64,000 nt of DNA, taken from assembly GCF_019249655.2 (NCBI RefSeq), contig NZ_CP137557.1:2513001-2577000 (forward strand). The letters run 5' to 3'. Made by a program: the position numbers and the translations under genes. Each line of letters begins with the position of its first letter. Positions within the stretch are counted from its first letter, which is position 1. This DNA is from Segatella copri. Its GTDB lineage: Bacteria > Bacteroidota > Bacteroidia > Bacteroidales > Bacteroidaceae. Of this stretch, positions 42,215 to 51,536 are shown piece by piece. The notes beneath the pieces are model-generated. The model did no database searches. It was given only the letters and a program-made list of their open reading frames with translations, and was not told where the DNA came from.

Positions 42215-44320
42215 ATGAACAGGTATCTACTTCACATCATAGCCCTGACTGTCGCAGGATGCTGCCTGCCACTTACGGCAAGCGCTAAGAAATGCGATAA
42301 GAGCGACGCTCTCACCGACTCGGTGATGCGCCGCATATTCTGCTATGCCCAGCAAGTTGATACCACGGGCAGAGGCAACAGAACAAGCTATGCCTATACC
42401 AAGTTCCAGATGCGCACCAACAAGCGCAACGCCACCCTCATGCTCGTGCCTACAATGTATGCCATTTCGCATGGAGCCGGAAGAAAGTTTATCACCGAGT
42501 TTTACAACCGTATCACGGTGGATGAAAAAGGCTCTCCCCACATCAGCCGTCAGCTCAACCTCAGCACCATCCCTCATCGCAGAAACACGATGACATCGGT
42601 GTTGAACTACATGACCCCGAACGTATATGGAGAAACGCTCTTCCAGGAAAACATCCTGTCGCCATTCCACCGCACCAACAGGAGATACTACAGATACTCC
42701 GTCACTCCCCTGCCTTACGGCATGGCCCAGGTTTATGCCTATCCGCGCATCAAGAATACCCAACTGGTAGAAACACGAGCCATCGTACACGTCAAGAACG
42801 GACAGATATACCTCTGCGACTTCGAGGGCGAATACGACATGACCCGATTCTACATCTCGCTGACAATGGGCAAGGAAGGATTCAAGACGCTCGGACCCGC
42901 GAAATGCGACCTGAGAGCCAACTTCCAGTTTATGGGCAACAAGATTACGGGCAAATATACCACCATCTACGACCTGCCGAAAATATTAAGCGACAGCCTC
43001 AACAATGCAGAGGATACTACCCTGATGGCGAAAGTCCGCCCTATCAAGCTCAACACGGATGAGGAGATGATTTATCGTGATTACTACGATAAGATGGAAA
43101 GAAGAAAGAAACAGGAAAAAGCAGCTGAAGAAGAAAAGAAGACCGACTTCGTGAAGGATGTATTGTGGGATGTGGTGGGCGACAACCTGCTCAATCGCAT
43201 ATCCAGCGGATTCGGCAAAGAGAGCCAGGGATATTTCAGAATCGACCCTATCTTTAATCCCCTCTACATGGGATATTCACAGAAAAAGGGAGTGGTTTAC
43301 AAGTTTAACCTGAGAGGCGAATATGCCTTCAACAGGAACCTGCAGATATCGCTGGGTATAAAAGGCGGTTACAGTTTCAAGCAGCACCGCTTCTACTTCA
43401 ATGTGCCTGCCAGATTCAACTACAATGCCAAGCACGAGGGATTTCTGCAATTCCAGGTGGGTAACGGAAACAGAATCAACACCAACCGAGTGGCTAGACA
43501 GGCGCTGGGATATATCGAATCGAAAGATAGCATCGGCGACTTCTCACCAAGCGTGATTCCAGCCATCAAAGACGGGAAAACAGACTATACAGAGTTTAAA
43601 GACCAATACTATCGCCTGACCAACCATTGGCGATTCAACCCGAAATGGGCTTTCGAACTGGGCATGGTTTCACACAACCGTGTTGCCGTGAGACCGGAGT
43701 TCTATCACAAGATAGGCTATCCCGACAAATATAAATCTGTGGCACCAGCCTTCGGATTGGAATGGAGGCCCAAGGGCGAGAAAGGCGTCATACTGAAGTT
43801 TGACTACGAACAGGGAATCAAGAATCTATGGGGCGGCAACATCGACTACGGTAGAGCCGAGTTTGATGCCCAGACCATTCTCTACGCTTCCCGTCGCCGC
43901 TCCTACTCCATGCGCTTCGGCACAGGATTCTATACCATGCGCACAGCCCACTGGGACTTCGTGGATTACACCAACTTCCACAACAACAACATTCCTGGAG
44001 GCTGGAACGACGAATGGACGGGAGACTTTGAGCTGCTTTCCTCACAATGGTATAACGCCAGCGACTACTATCTGCGTGCCAACTGTACCTACGAGGCACC
44101 TATCATCCTGTCGGCATGGCTGCCGCTGGTGGGAAGATATTTCGAGAAAGAGCGATTCTACATCAGCGGTCTGGTAGTGAAGCATCTTACCCCTTATACA
44201 GAATGGGGATACGGACTGAGCACCCGCCTGGTATCACTGGGGTTCTTTGCCGCCTTCAGGGAACTGAAATTTGACGGTGTAGGTTGCCGATTCGGCTTCG
44301 AGCTGTTCAGAAACTGGTAG
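42215..44320 (+). CDS. DUF5686-family outer-membrane protein
   Basis: Protein of 701 aa with a signal peptide (MNRYLLHIIALTVAGCCLPLTASA). The N-terminal third is a soluble domain with repeated short strands. The last 400 residues alternate aromatic and polar residues as in a beta barrel and end in FRFGF-like strands (GCRFGFELFRNW, a Trp C-terminus suited to barrel insertion). The pattern resembles the DUF5686 family of Bacteroidota. Unlike many members, no CarboxypepD_reg-like repeat is seen at the N-terminus. Function unknown. Its leader contains a terminator-like hairpin, and its last codons are duplicated after the stop. Confidence 0.65.
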   Translation: MNRYLLHIIALTVAGCCLPLTASAKKCDKSDALTDSVMRRIFCYAQQVDTTGRGNRTSYAYTKFQMRTNKRNATLMLVPTMYAISHGAGRKFITEFYNRITVDEKGSPHISRQLNLSTIPHRRNTMTSVLNYMTPNVYGETLFQENILSPFHRTNRRYYRYSVTPLPYGMAQVYAYPRIKNTQLVETRAIVHVKNGQIYLCDFEGEYDMTRFYISLTMGKEGFKTLGPAKCDLRANFQFMGNKITGKYTTIYDLPKILSDSLNNAEDTTLMAKVRPIKLNTDEEMIYRDYYDKMERRKKQEKAAEEEKKTDFVKDVLWDVVGDNLLNRISSGFGKESQGYFRIDPIFNPLYMGYSQKKGVVYKFNLRGEYAFNRNLQISLGIKGGYSFKQHRFYFNVPARFNYNAKHEGFLQFQVGNGNRINTNRVARQALGYIESKDSIGDFSPSVIPAIKDGKTDYTEFKDQYYRLTNHWRFNPKWAFELGMVSHNRVAVRPEFYHKIGYPDKYKSVAPAFGLEWRPKGEKGVILKFDYEQGIKNLWGGNIDYGRAEFDAQTILYASRRRSYSMRFGTGFYTMRTAHWDFVDYTNFHNNNIPGGWNDEWTGDFELLSSQWYNASDYYLRANCTYEAPIILSAWLPLVGRYFEKERFYISGLVVKHLTPYTEWGYGLSTRLVSLGFFAAFRELKFDGVGCRFGFELFRNW

Positions 44321-44364
44321 CGCTCATAGGCTATATCAGAAACAGGAAGCGCATCCTATGAATA
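44307..44364 (+). repeat. 29-nt imperfect duplication of the DUF5686 gene end
   Basis: TCAGAAACTGGTAGCGC at 44307 recurs as TCAGAAACAGGAAGCGC at 44336, 15 of 17 bases alike, then the copies drift apart. The first copy contains the TAG stop codon (44318-44320). Confidence 0.7.
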
Positions 44365-44388
44365 AAAAAAATAAAAAGATAACAAGAT

Positions 44389-47300
44389 ATGAAATCACAA
44401 CTTACTGTTTATAAGGCGAGTGCCGGTTCAGGTAAAACCTTTACTCTAGCTCGCGAATACATGACTCTGGTAATAGACAATCCCTATGCCTATCGCACCA
44501 TCCTAGCCGTCACCTTCACCAACAAGGCGACGGAAGAGATGAAACTGCGTATCCTGGGACAGCTCTATGGCATCGCCCATCATCTGCCGGAGTCAGACCA
44601 ATATCTGAACCAGATACATGAGGCATTGCCACATCTGTCTGAATCACAAATCAGAAAGAATGCAGAAGCGGCACTCCGACTGCTCATCCACAACTACAAC
44701 TATTTTCATGTGCAGACCATCGATACCTTCTTCCAGAGTGTATTGAGAAACCTGGCACGAGAATTGGATCTTACTGCCAACCTCCGCATCGGACTCAACG
44801 ACTACCAGGTGGAACAACAGGCTGTGGATGAACTCATCGAGAGTCTGGAAGACACTGACAAGCTGCTCTTCTGGATTATGGAATACATCAAGGAAAACAT
44901 CGCAGACGACAAGGGCTGGAATGTAATCGGCCAGATCAAGTCGTTTGGCGAGCATATCTTCCGTGACTATTATAAGGAAAACGCCGACAAACTGTCGGAG
45001 CGTATGGCCGAAGACGGATTCTTCGAGGGATTCAAGGAGAAGATGAAGAACATCAAGAAGAAAGCCAAGGAGCAGTTTGACGAAATTGCCGCATCTTTCT
45101 TTGATGCACTCGAAGAAGGCGGATATTCTGCTGATGACCTGAGCGGAAAGACTCGAGGCATCTGGAGCTACTTCAACAAAATCAAGAATGGAAAGTACAG
45201 CGATGATGACCTGTTGAACCTGACCTTCACCAAGTGCATGGAAAGTCCGGACAACTGGGTGAAGAAAGCGGACGTGAAGAATCACACCGACCTCTATCAG
45301 CAGGTATCTTCCGTGCTCTATCCTATCCTCCAGTTCTCAGAACAGCACCGACCAACATTGGTCAAGATGTATAAGAGCGCCGACCTGACCGTGAAGCATC
45401 TCAACCAGTTGCGCCTGCTGGGCAGTATCGACAAGAAGGTGAGAACGATGAACCAGGAGGCAAACAGATTCCTGCTCAGCGACACCCAGACGCTGCTGCA
45501 CTCACTCATCCAGGACAGCGACTCACCGTTTATCTTCGAGAAGATAGGTACCCAACTGAATCATGTGATGATAGATGAATTCCAGGATACCAGTACCATA
45601 CAATGGAAGAACTTCAAGGTGCTTCTGGAAGAAACCATGAGCCGCGAGGATGCCGGCAACCTGATAGTAGGCGACGTGAAGCAGAGCATCTATCGCTGGC
45701 GTTCAGGAGACTGGAGATTGCTCAACAACATCGAGTCGGAATTCATTAATCCGAAGAAACAGCTCGACATAGAAACCCTCGACACCAACTACCGTTCCGA
45801 CCGCAACGTCATCGACTTCAACAATGCCTTCTTCGTTGAGGCAGCCAAGCAGGAATACGAAAACCTGAAGGAAGCCATGCCGGAAGAAGCACAGCAGTTG
45901 CTCAATGCCTACGCTGACGTGGAGCAGAAAGTGCCTGCAAACAAAAGAGCACAAGGCTACGTGGAAATCAAACTGCTCAAGACCCAGGAAGACGAGGATA
46001 CTGCCGACGAGAGCACAGGCAAAGGAAAAGGCGAAAGAATGATGCAACTCTGTCTAGAGACGGTGGACAAACTGGTGGCACGCGGTGTGCCAACCAACAA
46101 AATCGCCATTCTGGTGCGCAACAACCAGACCATCCAGGACATCGCAGAATACTTCATGAACCATTCCGACTACGAGATGGTTTCGGATGAGGCATTCCGA
46201 CTCGATGCTTCGCAGGCAGTGCAGACACTCGTCACCGCCCTTCATTACCTGATGCACCCCAACGATGACATCGCCCGTGCCACCCTGCTTAAGTATGCCC
46301 TGACCTATCTGGACAGCGAAGAACTGGTGAACCTGCTTACCAGCAACAGACAGGAATATCTGGAGATTCCCCTGCTCGACCTGACCGAACGACTCTTCAC
46401 AGAGTTCCGACTGGGCGAAGTAGAAGACATGAAAGCCCAAAGTGCCTACGTATGCGCATTCTACGACAAGCTGAATGCCTTCCTCGCAGACAACAGCAGC
46501 GACATCGAAGCCTTCCTGCAGGAATGGGATGCCAATCTTCACGGAAAGAGTATCCACTGTGACGGTACCGACGGAATCAGACTACTGACCATCCACAAAA
46601 GTAAAGGATTGGAGTACGACCACGTAATCATGCCTTACTGCGACTGGCAGCTGGAGAAATCGAATACCATCTGGTGCACGCCGCAGGAGGAACCATACAA
46701 TGAGTTGCCACTCGTACCTGTGGATTTCAGTGCCGGTCAGATGAAACAGAGCATCTATGAACCAGACTATCATCACGAGCATCTGCAAAACATGGTAGAC
46801 AACCTCAACCTGCTCTACGTGGCATTCACCCGAGCCGGACATAATCTCTATGTCTTCGGCAAACGTGCCACCCAGAACTATCGCTCCAGCATCATCGAAC
46901 TGTCGCTTGACCAGGTGGCAGAGAAACTGAAAAAGGCACAGGAGTCCATTTCGCCATTAGCCGAAGACAAGGAAGTTCCGGTAGAAATTCATGGACTGGG
47001 TACCGACAGCAAAACCTCAGACATCGTCTTCACCTATGGCGAGCCATATATACCGAAGAAAAAGGTGGTCATGGAAATGAAGCTCAACTCGAATGTATTC
47101 ACGCTCCCTTCGGAAATGATGGAGACAGAAATCATCGTATCATCCAAGATGCCTGAATTCAAGCAGAGTAACAAGAGTCGCGACCTCATCGTGGGAGATG
47201 AAGAGGAAGAGCAGCAGAAGTATTACATCAAGATGGGTACCGTGCTGCACAGTCTCTTCTCTACCATCAGAACCCACGACGACATCGACGGCGCACTCAA

Positions 47301-47661
47301 GCAGTTGGAGCTGGACGGCGTGCTCTACGACGAAAACATCTCTAAGGAGAAAGTGAGAGAGATGATTCGAAAACGTCTGGAATCAGACAAGGTAAACGAC
47401 TGGTTCTCTGATCGTTGGGAAATATTCAACGAGTGTTCCATCATCAGCATGAACAAGGGAAAGATGGAGGTGCACCGACCAGACCGCGTGATGAAAGACG
47501 AGAATGAGACCATCGTAGTGGATTTCAAGTTCGGTAAACCCCGTCAGGAATATCACGACCAGGTAAAGGGATACATGGACCTGCTTTCGGGCATGGGACA
47601 TCCGAACGTAAAAGGCTACCTATGGTATGTATATCCCAACAAAATAGTAGAAGTGAAATAA
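44389..47661 (+). CDS. addA: AddA-type helicase-nuclease (UvrD/RecB-like)
   Basis: Protein of 1090 aa. The superfamily 1 helicase begins at once: VYKASAGSGKTFTLAREYM (Walker A), AVTFTNKATEEMK (motif Ia), MIDEFQDTS (motif II) and VGDVKQSIYRWRSGDW (motif III). DTNYRSDRNVIDF (motif IV), LLTIHKSKGLEYDHVI (motif V) and LLYVAFTRA (motif VI) complete the set. The C-terminus is a RecB-type nuclease with RPDRVMKDENETIVVDFKFGK (D and D-x-K; first 20 residues quoted). With the next gene it forms a RecBCD-like complex that processes double-strand breaks for recombination. It lies 17 bases before addB. Confidence 0.93.
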   Translation: MKSQLTVYKASAGSGKTFTLAREYMTLVIDNPYAYRTILAVTFTNKATEEMKLRILGQLYGIAHHLPESDQYLNQIHEALPHLSESQIRKNAEAALRLLIHNYNYFHVQTIDTFFQSVLRNLARELDLTANLRIGLNDYQVEQQAVDELIESLEDTDKLLFWIMEYIKENIADDKGWNVIGQIKSFGEHIFRDYYKENADKLSERMAEDGFFEGFKEKMKNIKKKAKEQFDEIAASFFDALEEGGYSADDLSGKTRGIWSYFNKIKNGKYSDDDLLNLTFTKCMESPDNWVKKADVKNHTDLYQQVSSVLYPILQFSEQHRPTLVKMYKSADLTVKHLNQLRLLGSIDKKVRTMNQEANRFLLSDTQTLLHSLIQDSDSPFIFEKIGTQLNHVMIDEFQDTSTIQWKNFKVLLEETMSREDAGNLIVGDVKQSIYRWRSGDWRLLNNIESEFINPKKQLDIETLDTNYRSDRNVIDFNNAFFVEAAKQEYENLKEAMPEEAQQLLNAYADVEQKVPANKRAQGYVEIKLLKTQEDEDTADESTGKGKGERMMQLCLETVDKLVARGVPTNKIAILVRNNQTIQDIAEYFMNHSDYEMVSDEAFRLDASQAVQTLVTALHYLMHPNDDIARATLLKYALTYLDSEELVNLLTSNRQEYLEIPLLDLTERLFTEFRLGEVEDMKAQSAYVCAFYDKLNAFLADNSSDIEAFLQEWDANLHGKSIHCDGTDGIRLLTIHKSKGLEYDHVIMPYCDWQLEKSNTIWCTPQEEPYNELPLVPVDFSAGQMKQSIYEPDYHHEHLQNMVDNLNLLYVAFTRAGHNLYVFGKRATQNYRSSIIELSLDQVAEKLKKAQESISPLAEDKEVPVEIHGLGTDSKTSDIVFTYGEPYIPKKKVVMEMKLNSNVFTLPSEMMETEIIVSSKMPEFKQSNKSRDLIVGDEEEEQQKYYIKMGTVLHSLFSTIRTHDDIDGALKQLELDGVLYDENISKEKVREMIRKRLESDKVNDWFSDRWEIFNECSIISMNKGKMEVHRPDRVMKDENETIVVDFKFGKPRQEYHDQVKGYMDLLSGMGHPNVKGYLWYVYPNKIVEVK

Positions 47662-47678
47662 AATAGCAAATCAGCAAT

Positions 47679-50627
47679 ATGAAAGCATTCTTAAAGATAG
47701 TAGCAAAAGACATGTTGGAAAAATACGGTACCGACATGAGCGACATCGCAGTGGTGTTCCCTAACAAGCGAGCATCACTATTCCTCAACAGCTACCTGGC
47801 ACAGTTGGCACATAAGCCTATCTGGACTCCCACCTATATCACCATCAGCGACCTCTTCCGACGCCACTCGGACCTGAAGGTTGCTGACCCTATCAAATCT
47901 ATCTGCGATTTGCACAAGACCTTCGTGAAATGTACAGGCATCGACGAGACCCTGGACCATTTCTATGGTTGGGGACAGTTGCTGCTTGCCGACTTCGACG
48001 ATGTGGACAAGAACATGGTGGACGCCAAGCAACTCTTCGCCAACCTGAGCGATATCCATGAGCTGGATGATGTTTCCTATCTCACGGATTACCAGAAGGA
48101 GATGATCAGAAAGTTCTTCAGCAACTTCACTGACGACCACAATTCAGAACTCAAGAAACGATTCCTGCAGCTCTGGTGTCATTTCTACGACATCTATACC
48201 GAGTTCAACCAGCGAATGGCAGAGCAGGGACTTGCCTACGAAGGTGCACTCTATCGCAGCGTGGTGAGCAACGAAAGCATTGAATTCAGACACAAGAAGT
48301 ATCTTTTTGTGGGATTCAACATGATGCAGGTGGTAGAACTCAATCTGCTCGACCGACTCAAGAAGCAAGGCAAGGCTGCCTTCTATTGGGATTACGACCA
48401 ATACTACATGGATGGCAACAACGAGGCGGGTCACTACATCCGCCAATACTTGCCATACTATCCCAACGAACTGGCAGATTATCCGCAGCAGGAAATCTAC
48501 AACAACATGACGAAGAACAAGGACATCACCTACATCTCTGCACCAACAGAGAATATACAGGCCAGGTATGTCAACTCATGGCTCAAAGAGAATGGCAGAT
48601 ACAAAATGGGACGCAACGTGGCCATTGTATTAAGCGACGAATCGTTGCTGCAGAGCGTTATACATTCACTTCCACAAGAAGTGGAAAGTATCAATATCAC
48701 AATTGGTTATCCTCTTCAGCAGACACCTTTCTACAGCTTGATTCAGCAACTCATCCAGCTGCAGGGAATCGGGCATCCCAAGCAAGGCGACACCTATCGC
48801 CTACACTATGTACTCATCGCCCTGCGCCATCCCTACACCCGCTATATCAGCGAGAAATATACCAAGTTGCTGGCAAAGCTGGACGAACAGAAGCGCTTCT
48901 ATCCATCAAGAGACTTCCTGAGCATGGATGGCGACGAGGGACTCACTCTCCTATTCCGCAATCTGGAAGAAGCAACAGCAAGTCAGGATGAATATAACAG
49001 AAAGCTCATCACCTATCTGCTCGACGTGCTCCGCACCATCGGAACCCATGCCAAGGATTTGAACGACCCTCTCTTCCACGAGTCGCTCTATCGCACCTAC
49101 ACACTCCTGAACCGTCTGCAAGACCTGATTATCGCAGGGGATTTACAGGTGGATATCATCACGCTGGAACGACTGATTCAGCAACTCATCCAAACCACCT
49201 CGATTCCGTTCCACGGTGAACCGGCAGAAGGAATACAGGTGATGGGTGTACTCGAAACCAGAAACCTCGACTTCGACCATATCCTGGTTCTCTCTTGCAA
49301 CGAGGGTAAACTGCCAAAGGGGGTAAACGACTCTTCGTTCATCCCTTACACGCTGCGCAAGGCGTATGGACTTACCACGGTAGAGAACAAGGTGGCTATC
49401 TTTGCCTACTATTTCCACAGCATGTTGCAGAGAGCTCACGACATTACGCTCACCTACAACAATGCCACGGAAGACGGACAGTCGGGAGAAATGAGCCGAT
49501 TCATGCTGCAGATGATGGTAGAAAGCCAGCATTCCATCAAGCGCAAGACCCTGGTAGCAGGACAGAAACCGCTGCGTCCTGCCTATAGCGATGCCCAGAA
49601 GACAGATGAAGTGATGGCTGTGCTCGACAACATCAAGATGATAACGCCAACCTTCCTCAACACCTATCAGAGATGCCAGAAGCAATTCTATTATAAATAT
49701 GTGAAAGGTTTGCTGGAACCTGACGAGATTGATGAGGACGAAGTGGACAACAAAATCTTCGGTAACATCTTCCATAGAGCTGCGGAATTGTTCTACTACA
49801 CTTTTGCCAGCAAAGACGACATTGCTACGGATGACCAGGGAAAGCAGCGACTTATCCGTCCTATCGTCATCACAGCAGACAACTTGGATCATGCGTTAAA
49901 GGATACTTCGCTGGTTTACAGATTGGTGGACCAGGCCTTCAGAGAAGAGTTGTTCAAGGTGAGCAGTTCAGACTATCACCCTAAATACAATGGTCTGCAG
50001 CTCATCAACAAGGAGGTGATAGCCAGCTATTTGCGCCAGCTCATCACCATCGACCGCCGCCAGGCACCATTCACCATCATCGGTATGGAGATTGTGGTAT
50101 CTACCACTTTGGGGGTAGCAACGGCAAGAGGTCAGAAACTGTTTAGGATTGGTGGTTTCATCGACCGTCTCGACTCCGTGGCAGCCAGCGGAAATCCGTC
50201 AGCCAGCGGAAATCTTGCCGAACGCATCAGAGTCATCGACTATAAGACAGGCCACTCCAGAACATCTCACCCAAAGGATATCGAAGAAGTCTTCGGTACC
50301 ACTCCACAGGCAATGAACAAACATAGCGACTACTATCTGCAGGCTATCCTGTACTCGCTGATTATAAAGAACGACAGAAGATTCAATCCAGCACAGGAAC
50401 CGGTATCGCCGGGATTGCTATTCATTCAGAATGCCGGTTCAGAAGATTACGATCCAACGCTGAAATTGGGAAAAGAATTGCTCTCTGATGTGGCACCACT
50501 TGAAGCAGAATTCACGGAACATCTCCGTTCGCTGCTTGCGGATATCTACAACCCAGCCGTGCCACTGAAGCCTACGGAGGACAAGAAGAGATGCATCTAC
50601 TGTCCGTATGCAGCACTCTGCAAATAA
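47679..50627 (+). CDS. addB: AddB-type nuclease subunit, PD-(D/E)XK family
   Basis: Protein of 982 aa. The N-terminus VVFPNKRASLFLNSYLAQLA matches the inactivated-helicase AddB proteins of Bacteroidota. The middle has LVLSCNEGKLPKG. The C-terminal nuclease has TFLNTYQRCQKQFYYKYVKGL (first cluster Cys), FGNIFHRAAELFYY and the active-site RVIDYKTGHSRTS. Three last cysteines in RCIYCPYAALCK would hold the iron-sulfur cluster seen in this family. The subunit partners AddA in end resection. The sigma factor gene that follows has its own promoter inside the spacer. Confidence 0.9.
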   Translation: MKAFLKIVAKDMLEKYGTDMSDIAVVFPNKRASLFLNSYLAQLAHKPIWTPTYITISDLFRRHSDLKVADPIKSICDLHKTFVKCTGIDETLDHFYGWGQLLLADFDDVDKNMVDAKQLFANLSDIHELDDVSYLTDYQKEMIRKFFSNFTDDHNSELKKRFLQLWCHFYDIYTEFNQRMAEQGLAYEGALYRSVVSNESIEFRHKKYLFVGFNMMQVVELNLLDRLKKQGKAAFYWDYDQYYMDGNNEAGHYIRQYLPYYPNELADYPQQEIYNNMTKNKDITYISAPTENIQARYVNSWLKENGRYKMGRNVAIVLSDESLLQSVIHSLPQEVESINITIGYPLQQTPFYSLIQQLIQLQGIGHPKQGDTYRLHYVLIALRHPYTRYISEKYTKLLAKLDEQKRFYPSRDFLSMDGDEGLTLLFRNLEEATASQDEYNRKLITYLLDVLRTIGTHAKDLNDPLFHESLYRTYTLLNRLQDLIIAGDLQVDIITLERLIQQLIQTTSIPFHGEPAEGIQVMGVLETRNLDFDHILVLSCNEGKLPKGVNDSSFIPYTLRKAYGLTTVENKVAIFAYYFHSMLQRAHDITLTYNNATEDGQSGEMSRFMLQMMVESQHSIKRKTLVAGQKPLRPAYSDAQKTDEVMAVLDNIKMITPTFLNTYQRCQKQFYYKYVKGLLEPDEIDEDEVDNKIFGNIFHRAAELFYYTFASKDDIATDDQGKQRLIRPIVITADNLDHALKDTSLVYRLVDQAFREELFKVSSSDYHPKYNGLQLINKEVIASYLRQLITIDRRQAPFTIIGMEIVVSTTLGVATARGQKLFRIGGFIDRLDSVAASGNPSASGNLAERIRVIDYKTGHSRTSHPKDIEEVFGTTPQAMNKHSDYYLQAILYSLIIKNDRRFNPAQEPVSPGLLFIQNAGSEDYDPTLKLGKELLSDVAPLEAEFTEHLRSLLADIYNPAVPLKPTEDKKRCIYCPYAALCK

Positions 50628-50697
50628 GCAGATAACAGAGAATGCACGTGAACAATACAGATTAAATGTTAAAATACAGCATTATTTGAAGCCAAAA

Positions 50698-50729
50698 TTT
50701 GTTTCTTTAGATAATTCTCTGTATTTTTG
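50698..50729 (+). promoter_or_regulatory. Consensus promoter of the compact sigma factor gene
   Basis: TTTG at 50698-50701, 20 bases, then TATTTTTG at 50722-50729. It lies inside the upstream open part of the sigma frame, which shows the real start must be further down. Confidence 0.8.
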
Positions 50730-50773
50730 CAGTAGAGAATCCCCCGGTCTTATATACCGGGGAATCTCTCTGC
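50729..50773 (+). promoter_or_regulatory. Stem-loop at the 5' end of the sigma factor message
   Basis: AGAGAATCCCCCGGT (50734-50748) pairs with ACCGGGGAATCTCT (50756-50769) with small defects, and GCAG/CTGC extends the base. It would begin at or near +1. No T-run follows, so it is a stabilising or regulatory leader, not a terminator. Confidence 0.7.
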
Positions 50774-50820
50774 TTGAGTGTGAGACAGATTATCAATCAT
50801 CGATAAAACGCATAAGAAAT

Positions 50821-51438
50821 ATGACAGAAAGAGAAACCAACAAAATAGTAAGCGAGAATCTCAACTACGTGAAGTCGGTAGCCAACCAGTATCGTGGCAA
50901 TGGTGTGGAATTCGACGACCTGGTAAGTGAGGGAACATTGGCTATGATCATGGCCGCCCGGAAGTTCGACGAAACCAGAGGTTCCCAGTTTGTTGCCTAT
51001 GCATCCCCTTTTATCCGCAAGGCGATGCAGCAGGCGATAGACAAGCAATCGGCTCTTTACAGAGTGCCAAAAGACCAGAAGAAGTATGCACCTCGCAATG
51101 CTGCCAAAGCAGTATCCATTGATGCTCCGCTGAGTGTGGGCAACCAATACACCCTGCTCGACATCCTTGTGAACAAGGATGCGAAGATGGCAGACGACAA
51201 TACAGCTTTCACGCAGATGCTTAACGACTTGGAGCGTTGTGTTGAAGAACTTGACGAAAGAGACAGAACCGTTATCAGCAAGTTCTATGGAATCGGCACA
51301 GCACACGAAACCCTGGCAGAAATTGCAGAAGACATGCAATTGAAGCGAGAGCGTGTACGTCAGATAAGAGACAAGGCGATTCGCCAGATATCAAGAAAAA
51401 CAACCAGCAAGGTTTTGAAACATTTCCTTAGAAAATAA
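50821..51438 (+). CDS. Compact sigma-70 family factor (regions 2, 3.2 and 4 only)
   Basis: Protein of 205 aa from ATG 50821; the frame is open to 50608, but a promoter and leader hairpin occupy that part. Region 2 has LNYVKSVANQYRGNGVEF, DLVSEGTLAMIMAARKFD and FVAYASPFIRKAMQQAI. The melting residues WW of primary factors are PF here, and RQ of region 2.4 is RK. Region 3.0-3.1 is missing. SIDAPLSVGNQYTLLDIL resembles the region 3.2 finger (compare SIDAPFGEDDD in rpoD). Region 4 is intact (ETLAEIAEDMQLKRERVRQI). Region 1.2 is absent. It is likely a specialised second sigma factor of Bacteroidota; target promoters are unknown. Its final codons seed a 21-nt repeat. Confidence 0.85.
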   Translation: MTERETNKIVSENLNYVKSVANQYRGNGVEFDDLVSEGTLAMIMAARKFDETRGSQFVAYASPFIRKAMQQAIDKQSALYRVPKDQKKYAPRNAAKAVSIDAPLSVGNQYTLLDILVNKDAKMADDNTAFTQMLNDLERCVEELDERDRTVISKFYGIGTAHETLAEIAEDMQLKRERVRQIRDKAIRQISRKTTSKVLKHFLRK

Positions 51439-51486
51439 CAAAACTTCCTAAGGAAACAACAAAGCTTCCTAAGGAAACAACACAAA
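51424..51486 (+). repeat. Three 21-nt units starting in the sigma factor 3' end (array C)
   Basis: TTCCTTAGAAAATAAC at 51424 (coding end plus TAA stop), then TTCCTAAGGAAACAAC at 51445 and 51466. The period is exactly 21, and cores of the two outer units are palindromic (TTCCTAAGGAA). Read in frame past the stop, FLRK recurs twice. Confidence 0.88.
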
Positions 51487-51524
51487 AAGAGGCTATGCAA
51501 CAATTGATTAGCATAGCCTCTTTT
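51485..51524. terminator. Bidirectional terminator between sigma factor and AraC-type gene
   Basis: AAAAGAGGCTATGC pairs perfectly with GCATAGCCTCTTTT (14 bp, 12-base loop), serving both converging genes. Confidence 0.92.
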
Positions 51525-51536
51525 CTTTCAGATAAT

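Noticed and set aside
50608..50820. N-terminal extension of the sigma factor frame
   Set aside because: A consensus promoter and 5' stem-loop lie within it, and sigma homology begins at the ATG at 50821.
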